In this document: one piece after another, positions 1 through 9,507 of the stretch | Layout of the letters: every line of letters begins with the position of its first letter | How positions within the stretch are numbered: position 1 is the first letter of the stretch | Assembly (NCBI GenBank): GCA_001931535.1 | Contig: CP016211.1 | Coordinates: 6,741,573-6,805,572 of the forward strand | Origin: Minicystis rosea | GTDB taxonomy: Bacteria > Myxococcota_A > Polyangia > Polyangiales > Polyangiaceae | Direction of reading: 5' to 3' | Length of the DNA stretch: 64,000 nucleotides | Made by a program: the position numbers and the translations under genes | Notes under the pieces: model-generated | Told to the model about the DNA's origin: nothing | Seen by the model: only the letters and a program-made list of their open reading frames with translations | Database searches by the model: none

Positions 1-22
1 GGGGACGCCGTTCTTCGACGCG

Positions 23-574
23 GTGCGCGTGAGACATCGAAAGGACGTGGCCGGCGCGAGCGATGTCACGCAGGGAGGACCGTCCCGGTGGAGGAGCGTC
101 CTCGCCTGGCTCATGCAGCTCGGCGCCTCGCTCGCGCTCTATTTCTGCTTCACGGCCAAGATCGATCGGTACGAAGCGATGGTCGGCGCGGTGGTCGCGG
201 TGTTGGCCGCGATCGCTTCGCACGTGATCCTGCGCGAGCACGTGGCGCGCTTCAGCGGCCATGTTCGCTGGATGGCGCAAGCCTTCCGTCTGCCCAAGTA
301 CGCGCTCACGGGGACGTGGGAGATCTTCACGGTCCTGTTCTTCCACCTCTTCACGCGACGCAAGGCCGAGTCGCTCTTGCTCGAGGTGCCGTTCGTGATG
401 GACGACGACGACGAGGTCGCGGCGACGAGGCGGGCGCTCGCGGCCGCATACACCACGATCACGCCGAACTTCGTCGTCCTCGGCTTCGACCACGAGCGGC
501 GCACGCTGATCTTCCACCAGGTCAAGCGCAGCAAGGTCCCGGAGATGACGCGGCGCCTCGGGGCCAAGCCGTGA
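23..574 (+). CDS. mrpE: Mrp/Mnh antiporter subunit E
   Basis: Subunit E (MnhE/MbhA-like) of a multi-subunit cation/proton antiporter in the inner membrane. The 183-residue product is close to family length. It has a polar N-terminal stretch of about 25 residues, hydrophobic segments near residues 27-45 and 52-68, and the C-terminal TPNFVVLG pattern typical of MrpE. The GTG start lies near the window edge, so a later in-frame start is possible. The stop overlaps the GTG of the next gene (GTGA), the first of a chain of such overlaps that marks a translationally coupled operon. The family call is firm; the exact start is not. Confidence 0.85.
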   Translation: MRVRHRKDVAGASDVTQGGPSRWRSVLAWLMQLGASLALYFCFTAKIDRYEAMVGAVVAVLAAIASHVILREHVARFSGHVRWMAQAFRLPKYALTGTWEIFTVLFFHLFTRRKAESLLLEVPFVMDDDDEVAATRRALAAAYTTITPNFVVLGFDHERRTLIFHQVKRSKVPEMTRRLGAKP

Positions 575-822
575 GCGTCTGGTGGCTCGCCGCCGCTGGG
601 CTCGTCATCGCGCTCGGGCCGTGCCTCGTCGTGGCGATGCGCGGGGCTCCGCGCGACCGCGTCGTCGGGCTCGAGGCGATGGCGATCATCGAGTCCCAGC
701 TCTTCGTGGTCCTGGCGAGGGCGCTCGGGCTGAGCATCCTGTACGACATCGCGCTCGCGCTCGCGTTGCTCTCGTTCGGAGGCAGCTTGGTGTTCGCGCG
801 CTTCCTGGAGCGTTGGCTGTGA
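571..822 (+). CDS. mrpF: Mrp/Mnh antiporter subunit F
   Basis: Small (83 residues) hydrophobic subunit F (MbhB-like) of the antiporter. It has three membrane-spanning segments: an N-terminal one (WWLAAAGLVIALGPCLVV), one around the family pattern RVVGLEAMAIIESQLF, and a C-terminal one (YDIALALALLSFGGSLVFA). The GTG at 571 is chosen because it overlaps the stop of the previous gene and gives the usual MrpF length; a longer reading upstream would run out of frame across mrpE. It overlaps the GTG of mrpG by four bases. Confidence 0.88.
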   Translation: MSVWWLAAAGLVIALGPCLVVAMRGAPRDRVVGLEAMAIIESQLFVVLARALGLSILYDIALALALLSFGGSLVFARFLERWL

Positions 823-1154
823 GCGCCGTCCTCGTCGCCGTCATCCTCGCGGTCACGACGATCATCACCGCCATCTCCGCCGTCGGGGTGTTGGCGATGC
901 GTGATCCCCTTCAGCGTTTGCATTTCGTGGCGCCGCCGGCGACCGTCCCGTTCCTGGTCGTCGCCGCGTTGGCCATCGACGGCGCCGGAATGGATGCGGT
1001 GATCAAGGCGCTGTTCGTTGCCGTCCTGCTCACCTTGATCAACGGCATCGTGACGCATGCGACCGCACGCGCAGCCTTCGTGAGCGAGCACGGAGCATGG
1101 CCACCTGCCCCCGGCGAAGCCACCGACGTGAGCGCCTCGGAGAAGGAGTCGTGA
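819..1154 (+). CDS. mrpG: Mrp/Mnh antiporter subunit G
   Basis: Subunit G (MbhC-like) of the antiporter, 111 residues. It opens with a membrane segment (VLVAVILAVTTIITAISAVG), followed by the family signature LAMRDPLQRLHFVAPPATVPF, which corresponds to the R-D-x-x-x-R-x-H motif of MrpG, and two further hydrophobic stretches. The short polar tail ends in SASEKES. GTG start and stop both overlap their neighbours (GTGA), so all small subunits should be made in fixed ratio. Confidence 0.88.
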   Translation: MSAVLVAVILAVTTIITAISAVGVLAMRDPLQRLHFVAPPATVPFLVVAALAIDGAGMDAVIKALFVAVLLTLINGIVTHATARAAFVSEHGAWPPAPGEATDVSASEKES

Positions 1155-1405
1155 TCCTGCGCGTGATGCAGGCATGCGTGCTGGCGCTGGTCGCCGCGAG
1201 CGCCGTGGGGGTGGTGCGCACGCGCAGTCCCTTCGCACAGGCCGTCGCCGTGAGCGCATATGGCCTCCTCTTGTCGCTGATGTTCCTGTTGTTTCAGGCG
1301 CCGGACGTGGCGCTGTCCCAGGTCGTGGTCGGCGCCGTGGCGCTGCCGCTCATGATCTTGCTCAGCCTGGCGAAGATCCGCCGCGATCGGGAGGGCCGGC
1401 GGTGA
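1151..1405 (+). CDS. MbhD-like antiporter subunit (split MrpA C-terminal part)
   Basis: 84-residue membrane protein matching the MbhD-like domain that in classical Mrp systems lies near the C-terminus of MrpA. It shows the characteristic sequence YGLLLSLMFLLFQAPDVALSQ, in which the PDVA/LSQ part is strongly conserved in MbhD and MrpA. Here it is free-standing, as in archaeal Mbh and Mbx complexes. GTG start and stop overlap both neighbours. There is no NuoL-type MrpA body in the window. Confidence 0.82.
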   Translation: MILRVMQACVLALVAASAVGVVRTRSPFAQAVAVSAYGLLLSLMFLLFQAPDVALSQVVVGAVALPLMILLSLAKIRRDREGRR

Positions 1406-2172
1406 GCCGCCTCTCCCGTCGGGTCGCGTTCTGGGTGAGCGGCGCGGTGCTCTTCGTGATCCTGATGGCGGGCATGCGTGGCTTACCGCCGCTCGGCGCG
1501 TATCAAGGCGTGTACGGAGCGCTCATCAACACGGTCGCCGTCGCCGAGCGCCACGCGACGGACGTGGTCTCGACGACCAACTTCGACTATCGCGGCTTCG
1601 ACACGCTCGGCGAGGAGTTCATCCTCTTCACGTCGGTCATCGGGGTGGCGATGCTCCTCCGCCAACACCGGGACGAGCACGACGAGCGCCCGAGCGACGA
1701 AGAGGATCGCCGGCTGCGGCGCCGGGTGCCTCCGATGGGCGACGCCGTGCGCGACATGGCGATGGTCCTCGTGCTCTTCGACGTGACCTTCGGGGGCTAC
1801 GTCGTGTCACACGGCACGGTGTCACCGGGAGGCGGCTTCCAGGGAGGCGTGATCCTCGCGACCGCGCCGCTCGTCATCTACCTCGCCTCGGGGCCTCGGA
1901 CTTTCCACCGCGTCGCGCCGGACGCGCTCGTCGAGATCACCGAGGCGTCCGGCGCCGCGGGATACATCGCCGTCGGCGCGCTCGGCCTCGCGCTCTCGCG
2001 GCCGTTCCTCACCAACGTCCTGCCGCTCGGCGTGGTCGGGACGCCGATCTCCGGCGGGACCATCTTCGCGCTCAACGTGACGGTCGGCGTCGAGGTTGCC
2101 GCGGCGTTCGTGCTGCTGCTCATCGTGTTCGTGCGGGCCGCGCTCGAGACGCGCCTCTCGGGTGCGCGATGA
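1402..2172 (+). CDS. mrpB: MbhE-MnhB fusion antiporter subunit
   Basis: 256-residue protein joining two units. Residues about 1-90 match MbhE (the extreme C-terminus of MrpA), with the motif NFDYRGFDTLGEEFILF. After a charged linker (about 90-110, rich in D, E and R), residues about 112-256 match MnhB/MrpB, with the conserved HGTVSPGGGFQGG and several membrane helices. In classical Mrp the first unit belongs to MrpA and MrpB is separate; in Mbh they are two genes, MbhE and MbhF. The fusion is seen directly: one open frame with no internal stop. GTG start overlaps the MbhD stop; the stop overlaps mrpC. Confidence 0.85.
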   Translation: MSRLSRRVAFWVSGAVLFVILMAGMRGLPPLGAYQGVYGALINTVAVAERHATDVVSTTNFDYRGFDTLGEEFILFTSVIGVAMLLRQHRDEHDERPSDEEDRRLRRRVPPMGDAVRDMAMVLVLFDVTFGGYVVSHGTVSPGGGFQGGVILATAPLVIYLASGPRTFHRVAPDALVEITEASGAAGYIAVGALGLALSRPFLTNVLPLGVVGTPISGGTIFALNVTVGVEVAAAFVLLLIVFVRAALETRLSGAR

Positions 2173-2531
2173 GCTTCGCGTCGCTCGACGGCATCCTCCC
2201 TTGGAGCGTCGCGGCGTGGGTCCTCCTCGTCGGGATCTACGGGGTCATCACGAGCAGGCACCTCGTGCACCTCGTGGTGTGCGTCGGCGTGAGCCAGAGC
2301 TCGACGTACGTGCTGCTGCTCGCCATCGGCTACAAGCACGGCGGCGGGCCGCCCATTTTTCTGAGCACGCCGCCGAGCGCGAGCGCCGTCGATCCCGTGG
2401 TGCAGGCGCTCATGCTCACGGACGTCGTGGTCGAGGCCACCGTGATCGCGCTGCTCCTCGCGCTCGCGGTGCGCGCGCATCAGCGCGCGGGCACGGTCGA
2501 TCCCGACGTGCTCGACGTGATGCGGGGGTAG
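2169..2531 (+). CDS. mrpC: Mrp/Mnh antiporter subunit C (NuoK-like)
   Basis: 120-residue NuoK-like subunit C (MbhG-like). It carries three hydrophobic helices and the family-typical segment LMLTDVVVEATVIALLLALAVRAH near its C-terminus; TDVVVxAT is the conserved core of MrpC. ATG start overlaps the previous stop (ATGA). The subunit is expected to pack against the proton-pumping D subunit. Confidence 0.88.
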   Translation: MSFASLDGILPWSVAAWVLLVGIYGVITSRHLVHLVVCVGVSQSSTYVLLLAIGYKHGGGPPIFLSTPPSASAVDPVVQALMLTDVVVEATVIALLLALAVRAHQRAGTVDPDVLDVMRG

Positions 2532-2532
2532 C

Positions 2533-4347
2533 GTGCTCGTCGCCCCCATCGTCCCCGTCGTCCTGCCGCTGCTCACCGCGGCGATCCTCGTCGTGCTCTC
2601 CGGGCGCGTCCCGCACCTCGTCACGCACTCCATCGCCGTGCTCGCCGCGGTCGCGAGCACGGCCGCGTCGTGTTGGCTGATGCTCGCGGCGCGCACGCAT
2701 CCCATCCTCCATTGGCTCGGCGACTGGCCCCCGCGCGACGGCGTGTGCCTCGGCATCGTCCTCGCGATCGATCCGTTCGGCGCCGGGCTCGCCGCGCTCT
2801 CCGGGGTGCTCGTCGTCGCTACGCTGCTGTTCGCAGACGGCTACCTCGAAGCCGACCGCGCGCACTTCCGCGTGCTCGTCCTGACGTTCCTCGCGGCGCT
2901 CTCCGGTTTCGCGCTCACGGGCGACCTCTTCAACCTGTTCGTGTTCTTCGAGCTCATGAGCGCCGCGGCCTTCGCGCTCACCGGCTTCAAGAGCCGCGAC
3001 CGGGGCTCCCTCCAGGGCGCCATCAACTTCGCCGTCACGAACAGCATCGGTGCGGTCCTCGTGCTCATCGGCATCGCGCTCCTCTACGGCCGCACCGGCG
3101 CGCTCAACCTCGCGCAGATCGGCCGCGCCATCTCGGGCCCCGGCGATGCGCTCGTGGTCGTGGCGTTCACGCTCCTCATCTCTGGCTTCTCGATCAAGGC
3201 CGCGCTCGTGCCGTTCCACTTCTGGCTCGCCGACGCGCACGCCGTCGCGCCCACCCCGGTCTCGGTGCTCTTCTCGGGCGTGATGGTCGAGGTCGGCCTC
3301 TACGCGGTGGTGCGGCTCTGGGGCGCCGTCTTTCACGGAGGCCTCGGCCCGCACGAGGCCGCCGCGCGCGGTGTGCTCTTCGGCATGGGCGTGCTCGGTG
3401 CGCTCGTCGGCGGCGTCATGTGCGTGGCGCAGCGCCACCTCAAACGATTGCTCGCGTTCTCCACGATCAGCCACATGGGCGCGATGACGATGGCGGCGGT
3501 CACCTTCGACGTGGAGGCCGTCGGCGGCGTGGCCGTGTACGTGCTGGGGCACGCCTTCGTGAAGGGCGCCTTGTTTCTCTGTGCTGGTGTGCTCCTGCAA
3601 CGGCTCTCGTCGATCGACGAGATCGCGCTCCGCGGCCGCGGGCGCTCGCTGCCGTCCATCGGCGTCGTGTTCGCGCTGGGCGGCCTCGCGCTCGCCGGCT
3701 TGCCGCCTTTCGGGCTCGCGAGCGGTGAAGCGAGCATGGAGGCCGGCCTCGCACGCGCCGGTCGCGGCGCAGGCTCGGCGATCTTCGTCGCGAGCGGCGT
3801 GCTCACCGGAGCGGCGGTGCTGCGCGCGGCGGGTCGCATCTTCCTCGATCTCGGGCCGCGCCGCGCCGACGCGCCCGACGTCGGCGGGCAGACCACGGAG
3901 GGCCCCGAAGGTGAAGCTCCTCCCGGTGAGGTGCCGAGGATCATGCTGCTGCTGCCACCCGTGCTGCTCGTGATGGGGCTCCTCGTCGGCCTCGTCCCGG
4001 GCCTGCGCCGAGCCGCCATCGAGGGCGCGGCGACCATGCTCGACACCGCGGGCTATGCGGCTTGGGTGCTCGATGGACGCGTGCGCCGCGCGCCGGAGCT
4101 GCCCGCGGAGGCACCGATGGGCGACGCGATCCTGCACGGCCTCCTCGTCGCCTCGGGGGCCGTGGCGCTCGCCGCGGCGATGCTGTTTCGCGAGCACCTT
4201 CCTTCATGGGTGTGCGCGCCGGCCGGGCGAGCCTGGAGCGGGATCCGGTACGTGCGCGCGCTGCACGACGGGCGCGTCGGCGACTACGTGTCGTGGCTCG
4301 TCGTCGGCGTCGCGACGTTCGGCGCGCTGTGCCTCTTGTGGCGGTGA
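2533..4347 (+). CDS. mrpD: Mrp/Mnh antiporter subunit D (NuoL/M/N-type)
   Basis: 604-residue polytopic subunit homologous to the antiporter-like NuoL/M/N subunits of complex I. Visible hallmarks are the LFNLFVFFELMSAAAFALTGF segment with the conserved membrane glutamate (FFELM), a lysine-containing helix (FSIKAALVPFHFWLADAHA) and the later HLKRLLAFSTISHMG motif. It is the only large antiporter-type subunit in the operon, so this system has one NuoL-like channel unit where classical Mrp has two (A and D). GTG start one base after the mrpC stop. The gene ends the operon. Confidence 0.9.
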   Translation: MLVAPIVPVVLPLLTAAILVVLSGRVPHLVTHSIAVLAAVASTAASCWLMLAARTHPILHWLGDWPPRDGVCLGIVLAIDPFGAGLAALSGVLVVATLLFADGYLEADRAHFRVLVLTFLAALSGFALTGDLFNLFVFFELMSAAAFALTGFKSRDRGSLQGAINFAVTNSIGAVLVLIGIALLYGRTGALNLAQIGRAISGPGDALVVVAFTLLISGFSIKAALVPFHFWLADAHAVAPTPVSVLFSGVMVEVGLYAVVRLWGAVFHGGLGPHEAAARGVLFGMGVLGALVGGVMCVAQRHLKRLLAFSTISHMGAMTMAAVTFDVEAVGGVAVYVLGHAFVKGALFLCAGVLLQRLSSIDEIALRGRGRSLPSIGVVFALGGLALAGLPPFGLASGEASMEAGLARAGRGAGSAIFVASGVLTGAAVLRAAGRIFLDLGPRRADAPDVGGQTTEGPEGEAPPGEVPRIMLLLPPVLLVMGLLVGLVPGLRRAAIEGAATMLDTAGYAAWVLDGRVRRAPELPAEAPMGDAILHGLLVASGAVALAAAMLFREHLPSWVCAPAGRAWSGIRYVRALHDGRVGDYVSWLVVGVATFGALCLLWR

Positions 4348-4451
4348 GCTCGACGGCGTGCTCGAGCCCGGAGGCGCGTCACGAACGAGCCAGACCCACG
4401 CCGCTTGCGTTGACGGCGGGCGCACCCGAAGACCGTCACGAGGTGACCGTC

Positions 4452-4766
4452 ATGGCACAGACGAAGTGGACGACCGATCACGAGACCATCCGCCAGTGGG
4501 CGGAGGAGCGCGGCGCCGTGCCTTCCGCGGTGAAGGGCACCGGCAGCGGCGATGATCCCGGCATCATCCGGCTCGATTTCCCCGGCTACAGCGGCGAGGG
4601 CTCGCTCGAGCCCATCGAGTGGGACGAATGGTTCGAGAAGCTCGACGAAAACGACCTCGCGTTGCTCTATCAGGAGGAGACCGCCGAGGGCGAGCCGAGC
4701 AACTTCAACAAGCTCGTGAAGCGCGAGACCGTCGAGGAGCGCGGTAAGGGCAAGCGCGCGGCGTGA
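4452..4766 (+). CDS. Small conserved acidic protein of unknown function
   Basis: 104-residue soluble acidic protein with a clear GAGGTGA ribosome binding site (4440-4446) five bases before the ATG. It has a helical N-terminus (TTDHETIRQWAEERG), then GIIRLDFPGYSGEGSLEPIEWDEW and ALLYQEETAEGEPSNFNKL. I recognise this as a widespread small family in proteobacteria and actinobacteria, sometimes mislabelled as a glucan-branching enzyme; its function is not known to me. It lies about 100 bp beyond the antiporter operon and has its own start signals, so it may be separately transcribed. Confidence 0.75.
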   Translation: MAQTKWTTDHETIRQWAEERGAVPSAVKGTGSGDDPGIIRLDFPGYSGEGSLEPIEWDEWFEKLDENDLALLYQEETAEGEPSNFNKLVKRETVEERGKGKRAA

Positions 4767-4847
4767 AGCGCCGTCGGGTCGAGAAGCGCCGCTCTCCCAG
4801 CATTCCTCGCACGTGCGGCGTTTGACGAGCCGCGCCTCTCTTCCGGC

Positions 4848-6611
4848 TCACAGCTGCGGCAGCGCGGTGCTCGCTTGCCAGAGGGCCATCATGCGGCTGA
4901 AGGGGCCCTCTTGTTGAAGCAGCGCGGAGGGCGGCCCCTGCTCGGCCACGCGCCCGCCTTCCAGCACCACGACGCGATCGGCGCGGAGCGTGGTCCCGAG
5001 GCGGTGCGCGACGAGGACCGTGGTGCGCCCGCGGGTGAGCCGCTCGATGGCCTCGGAGACGAGCAGCTCGCTCTCGACGTCGAGCGCGCTCGTGGGCTCG
5101 TCGAGCACGACGATCGCGGGATCCTTGAGGAGGGTGCGCGCGATCGCGAGCCGCTGCCGCTCGCCGCCCGAGAGCTGCACGCCGCCGCGGCCGACGCGCG
5201 TCGCATAGCCGTGCGGCAGGCGCTGGATGAACGCATCGGCCTGCGCCGCGCACGCGGCCGCGCGCACGTCGTCGGCCGTCGCGTGCGGAGAGCCGTAGCG
5301 GATGTTCTCCTCGATGGTGTCCTCGAACAGGAACGGCTCCTGCGTGACGATGCCGATGCGCCGGCGCAGCTCGATCTGCGACAGCTCGCGCAGATCGCGG
5401 CCGTCGATGCGGACCGCGCCCGTGCAGGGATCGTGCAGCCGAAGGAGGAGATCGGCGAGCGTGCTCTTCCCCGCGCCGCTCGGGCCGACGAGCGCGACGA
5501 GCTCGCCGGGCGTGATCGAGAGCGAGACGTCGTGCAGCGCCGGCGCCGAAGCCGAGGCGCGATCGTGGCGGAACGTGACGCGCTCGAACGCGATCTCGCC
5601 CGTGATGGCGCGCGGCACGTGCGCGTCGGGCACGTCGGGCACCGCGTCCTCCGCGTCGATCACGTCGAAGTAGGTCCGGAGGCCGAGCTCCGCGCGACGG
5701 GCCGTCTCGTACAGCCCGAGGAGCGTCTGCGCCGGCTCGTAGAGCCCACCCACGTAGCCGAAGAACGCGACGAGCGTGCCCACGCCGAGCTGCCCGCGGA
5801 GGACGAGCACACCGCCGGCGCCGAGCACGGCCACGCGGCCGAGGTTGACGGAGAGGCTCCGCGCCGTGGAGAGGCGCGTCGACAGATCGACGCTCCGGAC
5901 GACCTCGCGCTGCGCGCCTTCGACCGCGGTGATGAACCGGCGGTGCTCGGCCGACTCCTGGGCGAAGACCTTCACGGTCTTGATGCCCGCGAGCACCTCC
6001 TGCATGCGGTTGTAGATGGAGCACCAGCGCTCGAGCCCGGCGCGCTCGCGCGCGACGAGCTCGCTCGTGGTCTTGCGGCCGAAGAAGAGCGGCGGGACCA
6101 CGAACACCAGGGCGGTGAGCGCCAGCAGCGGGCTCAGCCGGAACATGATGGCGAGCGCGACGAGGATGTAGACGACCGCCGGGAGAAGCTGAAACGCCAC
6201 GGCCGCGAGGCCGTCGACGAAGGAGGTGATGCCCCGGTCGAGCCGCGTCATGGTCTCGCCGATCCCGCGGCCCTGGTGGTAGCCGATGGGCAGCGTGTGC
6301 AGACGTCCGGTCGCCTTGGCGAGCAGATCGCGGTTGATGCGGAGGCGCACGCGCCACACCCGGCGGGAGATCGCCCCCGAGAGCAACACGCGCCCCACGG
6401 TGAGCACGCCGAGGATCAACACGGGCGCGAGCATGTCTCGCAACGCGGCCTGCGCGGCGAGGCGATCGAAGAGCGCCCGGTGCAGGAGCGGCTCGATCGC
6501 AGGGAGGCTGCTCGCTCCCAGCGTCAGCGCCAGCACCAGCGCGATGCGGCCGGCGTGCGGGCGGAGGTAGGCGAGGCTGCGGCGGAGGTCGTTCGAGAAT
6601 GTCGAAGGCAC
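4848..6611 (-). CDS. ABC exporter, fused permease and ATPase
   Basis: 587-residue half-transporter of the MsbA/multidrug exporter type, acting as a dimer in the inner membrane. An N-terminal six-helix exporter domain (about 15-310) is followed by a nucleotide-binding domain with Walker A GPSGAGKST, the signature LSGGERQRLAIART, Walker B IVVLDEPTSALD and a switch histidine (VLVAHRLG). A GTG start gives the protein MPSTFSNDLRR. No partner permease or periplasmic adaptor is adjacent. Substrate is unknown; its position at the edge of a sugar locus suggests lipid-linked or glycan export, but this is weak inference. Confidence 0.9.
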   Translation of the reverse strand: MPSTFSNDLRRSLAYLRPHAGRIALVLALTLGASSLPAIEPLLHRALFDRLAAQAALRDMLAPVLILGVLTVGRVLLSGAISRRVWRVRLRINRDLLAKATGRLHTLPIGYHQGRGIGETMTRLDRGITSFVDGLAAVAFQLLPAVVYILVALAIMFRLSPLLALTALVFVVPPLFFGRKTTSELVARERAGLERWCSIYNRMQEVLAGIKTVKVFAQESAEHRRFITAVEGAQREVVRSVDLSTRLSTARSLSVNLGRVAVLGAGGVLVLRGQLGVGTLVAFFGYVGGLYEPAQTLLGLYETARRAELGLRTYFDVIDAEDAVPDVPDAHVPRAITGEIAFERVTFRHDRASASAPALHDVSLSITPGELVALVGPSGAGKSTLADLLLRLHDPCTGAVRIDGRDLRELSQIELRRRIGIVTQEPFLFEDTIEENIRYGSPHATADDVRAAACAAQADAFIQRLPHGYATRVGRGGVQLSGGERQRLAIARTLLKDPAIVVLDEPTSALDVESELLVSEAIERLTRGRTTVLVAHRLGTTLRADRVVVLEGGRVAEQGPPSALLQQEGPFSRMMALWQASTALPQL

Positions 6612-6889
6612 GTTGTCCGAGCTCGCCGACGATCGATGTCAGCGGCGGCCCCAACCTACGATACACCCCGAGCCGAGCCAGGAATCTCCCGTGAGGAGAC
6701 TCACCATGACGGCTCACGACATCGCTTGTTTGGTGAGCCCATCATCCATGGTGCAGAGACGCCGAAAAAGCACTGTTTACCAGGCTTCCGAGCGCACGGC
6801 TCGGGCCGCTCGTCCGATAGGCGATCAGACAATCTCGTCAGGTGTGAATGTCACGAAAGGCAGGCGCGCGCCAAGCCTTCTGATTGGTC
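6612..6889. other. Intergenic region between two reverse-strand genes
   Basis: About 280 bp downstream of ugd and upstream of the ABC exporter. It holds a short CCGAGC/GCTCGG hairpin near 6788-6804, in a place to end the ugd transcript, but with no clear U-tract. The ABC promoter should be here; I see no convincing -35/-10 pair. Confidence 0.4.
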
Positions 6890-8191
<1,302 letters not shown>

Positions 8192-8611
8192 GCGGCACCA
8201 TAGCACCGGGGGCTTTCGCACGGCGGGCGCTCATCGCGCCTGAGATGCGGTGTCGCGAGGACCGATGAGCAACGTGAGATTCGAGCACACTCCCACCATG
8301 GGAGTGTCCACGATGGATCCTTGTGCGCTTTCACCACGCTTGGCCGCACCCCACGCACGATAGGCACGATGGGCTCGCTCGGTGGGGTGAGCGCATCGCG
8401 CTCGATCACGTCAATCACGTCAAACGACCGTCGCGCCTCGAGACGCATCGAGGGAGCGAGGTCGGCGCGCGCCGCGCTGAGATCGTGTCCGGGGCCGTCC
8501 GACGGCGGTGCCGGTGATCACGTGCCGAGAGCGCGGGATCTGCCGCAGCTTGCCGGACGATCGCGCCACGAGCATGTTCCGTGCGCTCTCGCCGCGCGAT
8601 CGAGGAGCAGC
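8192..8611. other. Divergent intergenic region (ugd / oligosaccharide genes)
   Basis: About 420 bp between the reverse ugd and the forward run starting at 8612. It must hold promoters for both directions. The only strong feature I see is the perfect palindrome at 8287-8307, listed separately. No credible gene is present. Confidence 0.5.
8287..8307. promoter_or_regulatory. Perfect 9-bp inverted repeat, possible operator
   Basis: ACACTCCCA and TGGGAGTGT form perfect arms around a 3-base centre (CCA). It lies between divergent genes, about 95 bp upstream of ugd and about 300 bp upstream of the forward oligosaccharide genes, which suits a dimeric regulator site. A short hairpin terminator is less likely because there is no U-tract. 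Confidence 0.35.
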
Positions 8612-9505
8612 ATGCTGGAGCGCCTGATCATTGCTCTCGTCCCGTCGATCCCCGCGGAGAGCCAGGCGATCGCCTCCGAGTTCCCCGGCTTGACCGTCGT
8701 GTTCGGCGCCGCCGGAGCAGGGCCGAGCGTCTCGCTGGGCGTGGAGGCGTGGCGAACCTTTCGATTCGACGTCTACGCCGTGGACGCGGAGATGCGCCGC
8801 CTCGCGGATCAAGGCCCTTTCGACCTCCGGCTCGAGGCGCCGGGAGAGGAGTGCGCCGCCGTCGCAATCGAAGTGCTGGGACGCTGTCAGCGTTTCCTCC
8901 CGCGGCGCAACCACGCCTCGAAGGACACGCGCTTCGAAGCGCTGCTCGCGATCCACCGCGAGCTCCATCGGGCCGACAAGCCTCTCGTGCGCGCCGATTG
9001 GGAGCACGCGCTCGACACCTGGCAATGGATGCTGCGCCTCGATCCGCAGGCGAGCCTCGCGGCGCAGGCAGCGGCGCTCCTTCATGACGTCGAGCGCCTC
9101 GGCTCCGAGTGCGACGCCCGCGTCGAGCATCTTTATCCCGACTATCAGGCCTTCAAAGACGAGCACGCGCGGCGCGGCGCAACGCTGGCTCGACGCGCCG
9201 TGCTCGCGGCCGGGCTCGGCGCCGAGATCGGCGATCGGGTGGCGGCGCTGGTGAGCGGGCACGAGCGCCCGCGCGATGATCGGGAGAGCATCCTGCTCAA
9301 CGAGGCCGACGCGCTCTCGTTCTTCTCGCTGAACTCGTACGGATTCTTCGACTACTTCGGTCCGGAGCACACCCGACGCAAGGTGGTTTACACGCTGGGG
9401 CGGCTCCGGCGGGAGACGCGCGCGCGCCTTCGTCAGATTCGTTGTCGAAAAGAGGTCGAGTCCCTCATCCGTGCGGAGCTCGACGCGGAGGCGGGAGGGA
9501 ATTGA
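8612..9505 (+). CDS. HD-superfamily-like hypothetical protein
   Basis: 297-residue cytoplasmic protein, first of four tightly spaced forward genes. The C-terminal two thirds are helical and contain LLHDVERL, VSGHERP and LNEADALSFFSLNSYGFF, a pattern of His/Asp residues spaced as in HD-type metal phosphohydrolases (it also recalls DUF4202 proteins). The N-terminal 85 residues are a small alpha/beta region I cannot assign. ATG at 8612 is preceded by GAGGAG (8602-8607). It ends two bases before the nucleotidyltransferase start. A role in turnover of a nucleotide or phosphorylated sugar is inference. Confidence 0.6.
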   Translation: MLERLIIALVPSIPAESQAIASEFPGLTVVFGAAGAGPSVSLGVEAWRTFRFDVYAVDAEMRRLADQGPFDLRLEAPGEECAAVAIEVLGRCQRFLPRRNHASKDTRFEALLAIHRELHRADKPLVRADWEHALDTWQWMLRLDPQASLAAQAAALLHDVERLGSECDARVEHLYPDYQAFKDEHARRGATLARRAVLAAGLGAEIGDRVAALVSGHERPRDDRESILLNEADALSFFSLNSYGFFDYFGPEHTRRKVVYTLGRLRRETRARLRQIRCRKEVESLIRAELDAEAGGN

Positions 9506-9507
9506 GC

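Noticed and set aside
2416..4197. A 593-codon open frame antisense to mrpD.
   Set aside because: Composition is dominated by Arg, Glu, His and Ala, as expected for the shadow of a GC-rich gene; the forward strand has clear MrpD motifs.
23..4347. A membrane-bound hydrogenase (Mbh).
   Set aside because: The antiporter part matches Mbh order but no hydrogenase subunits follow; the next gene is a small acidic protein.
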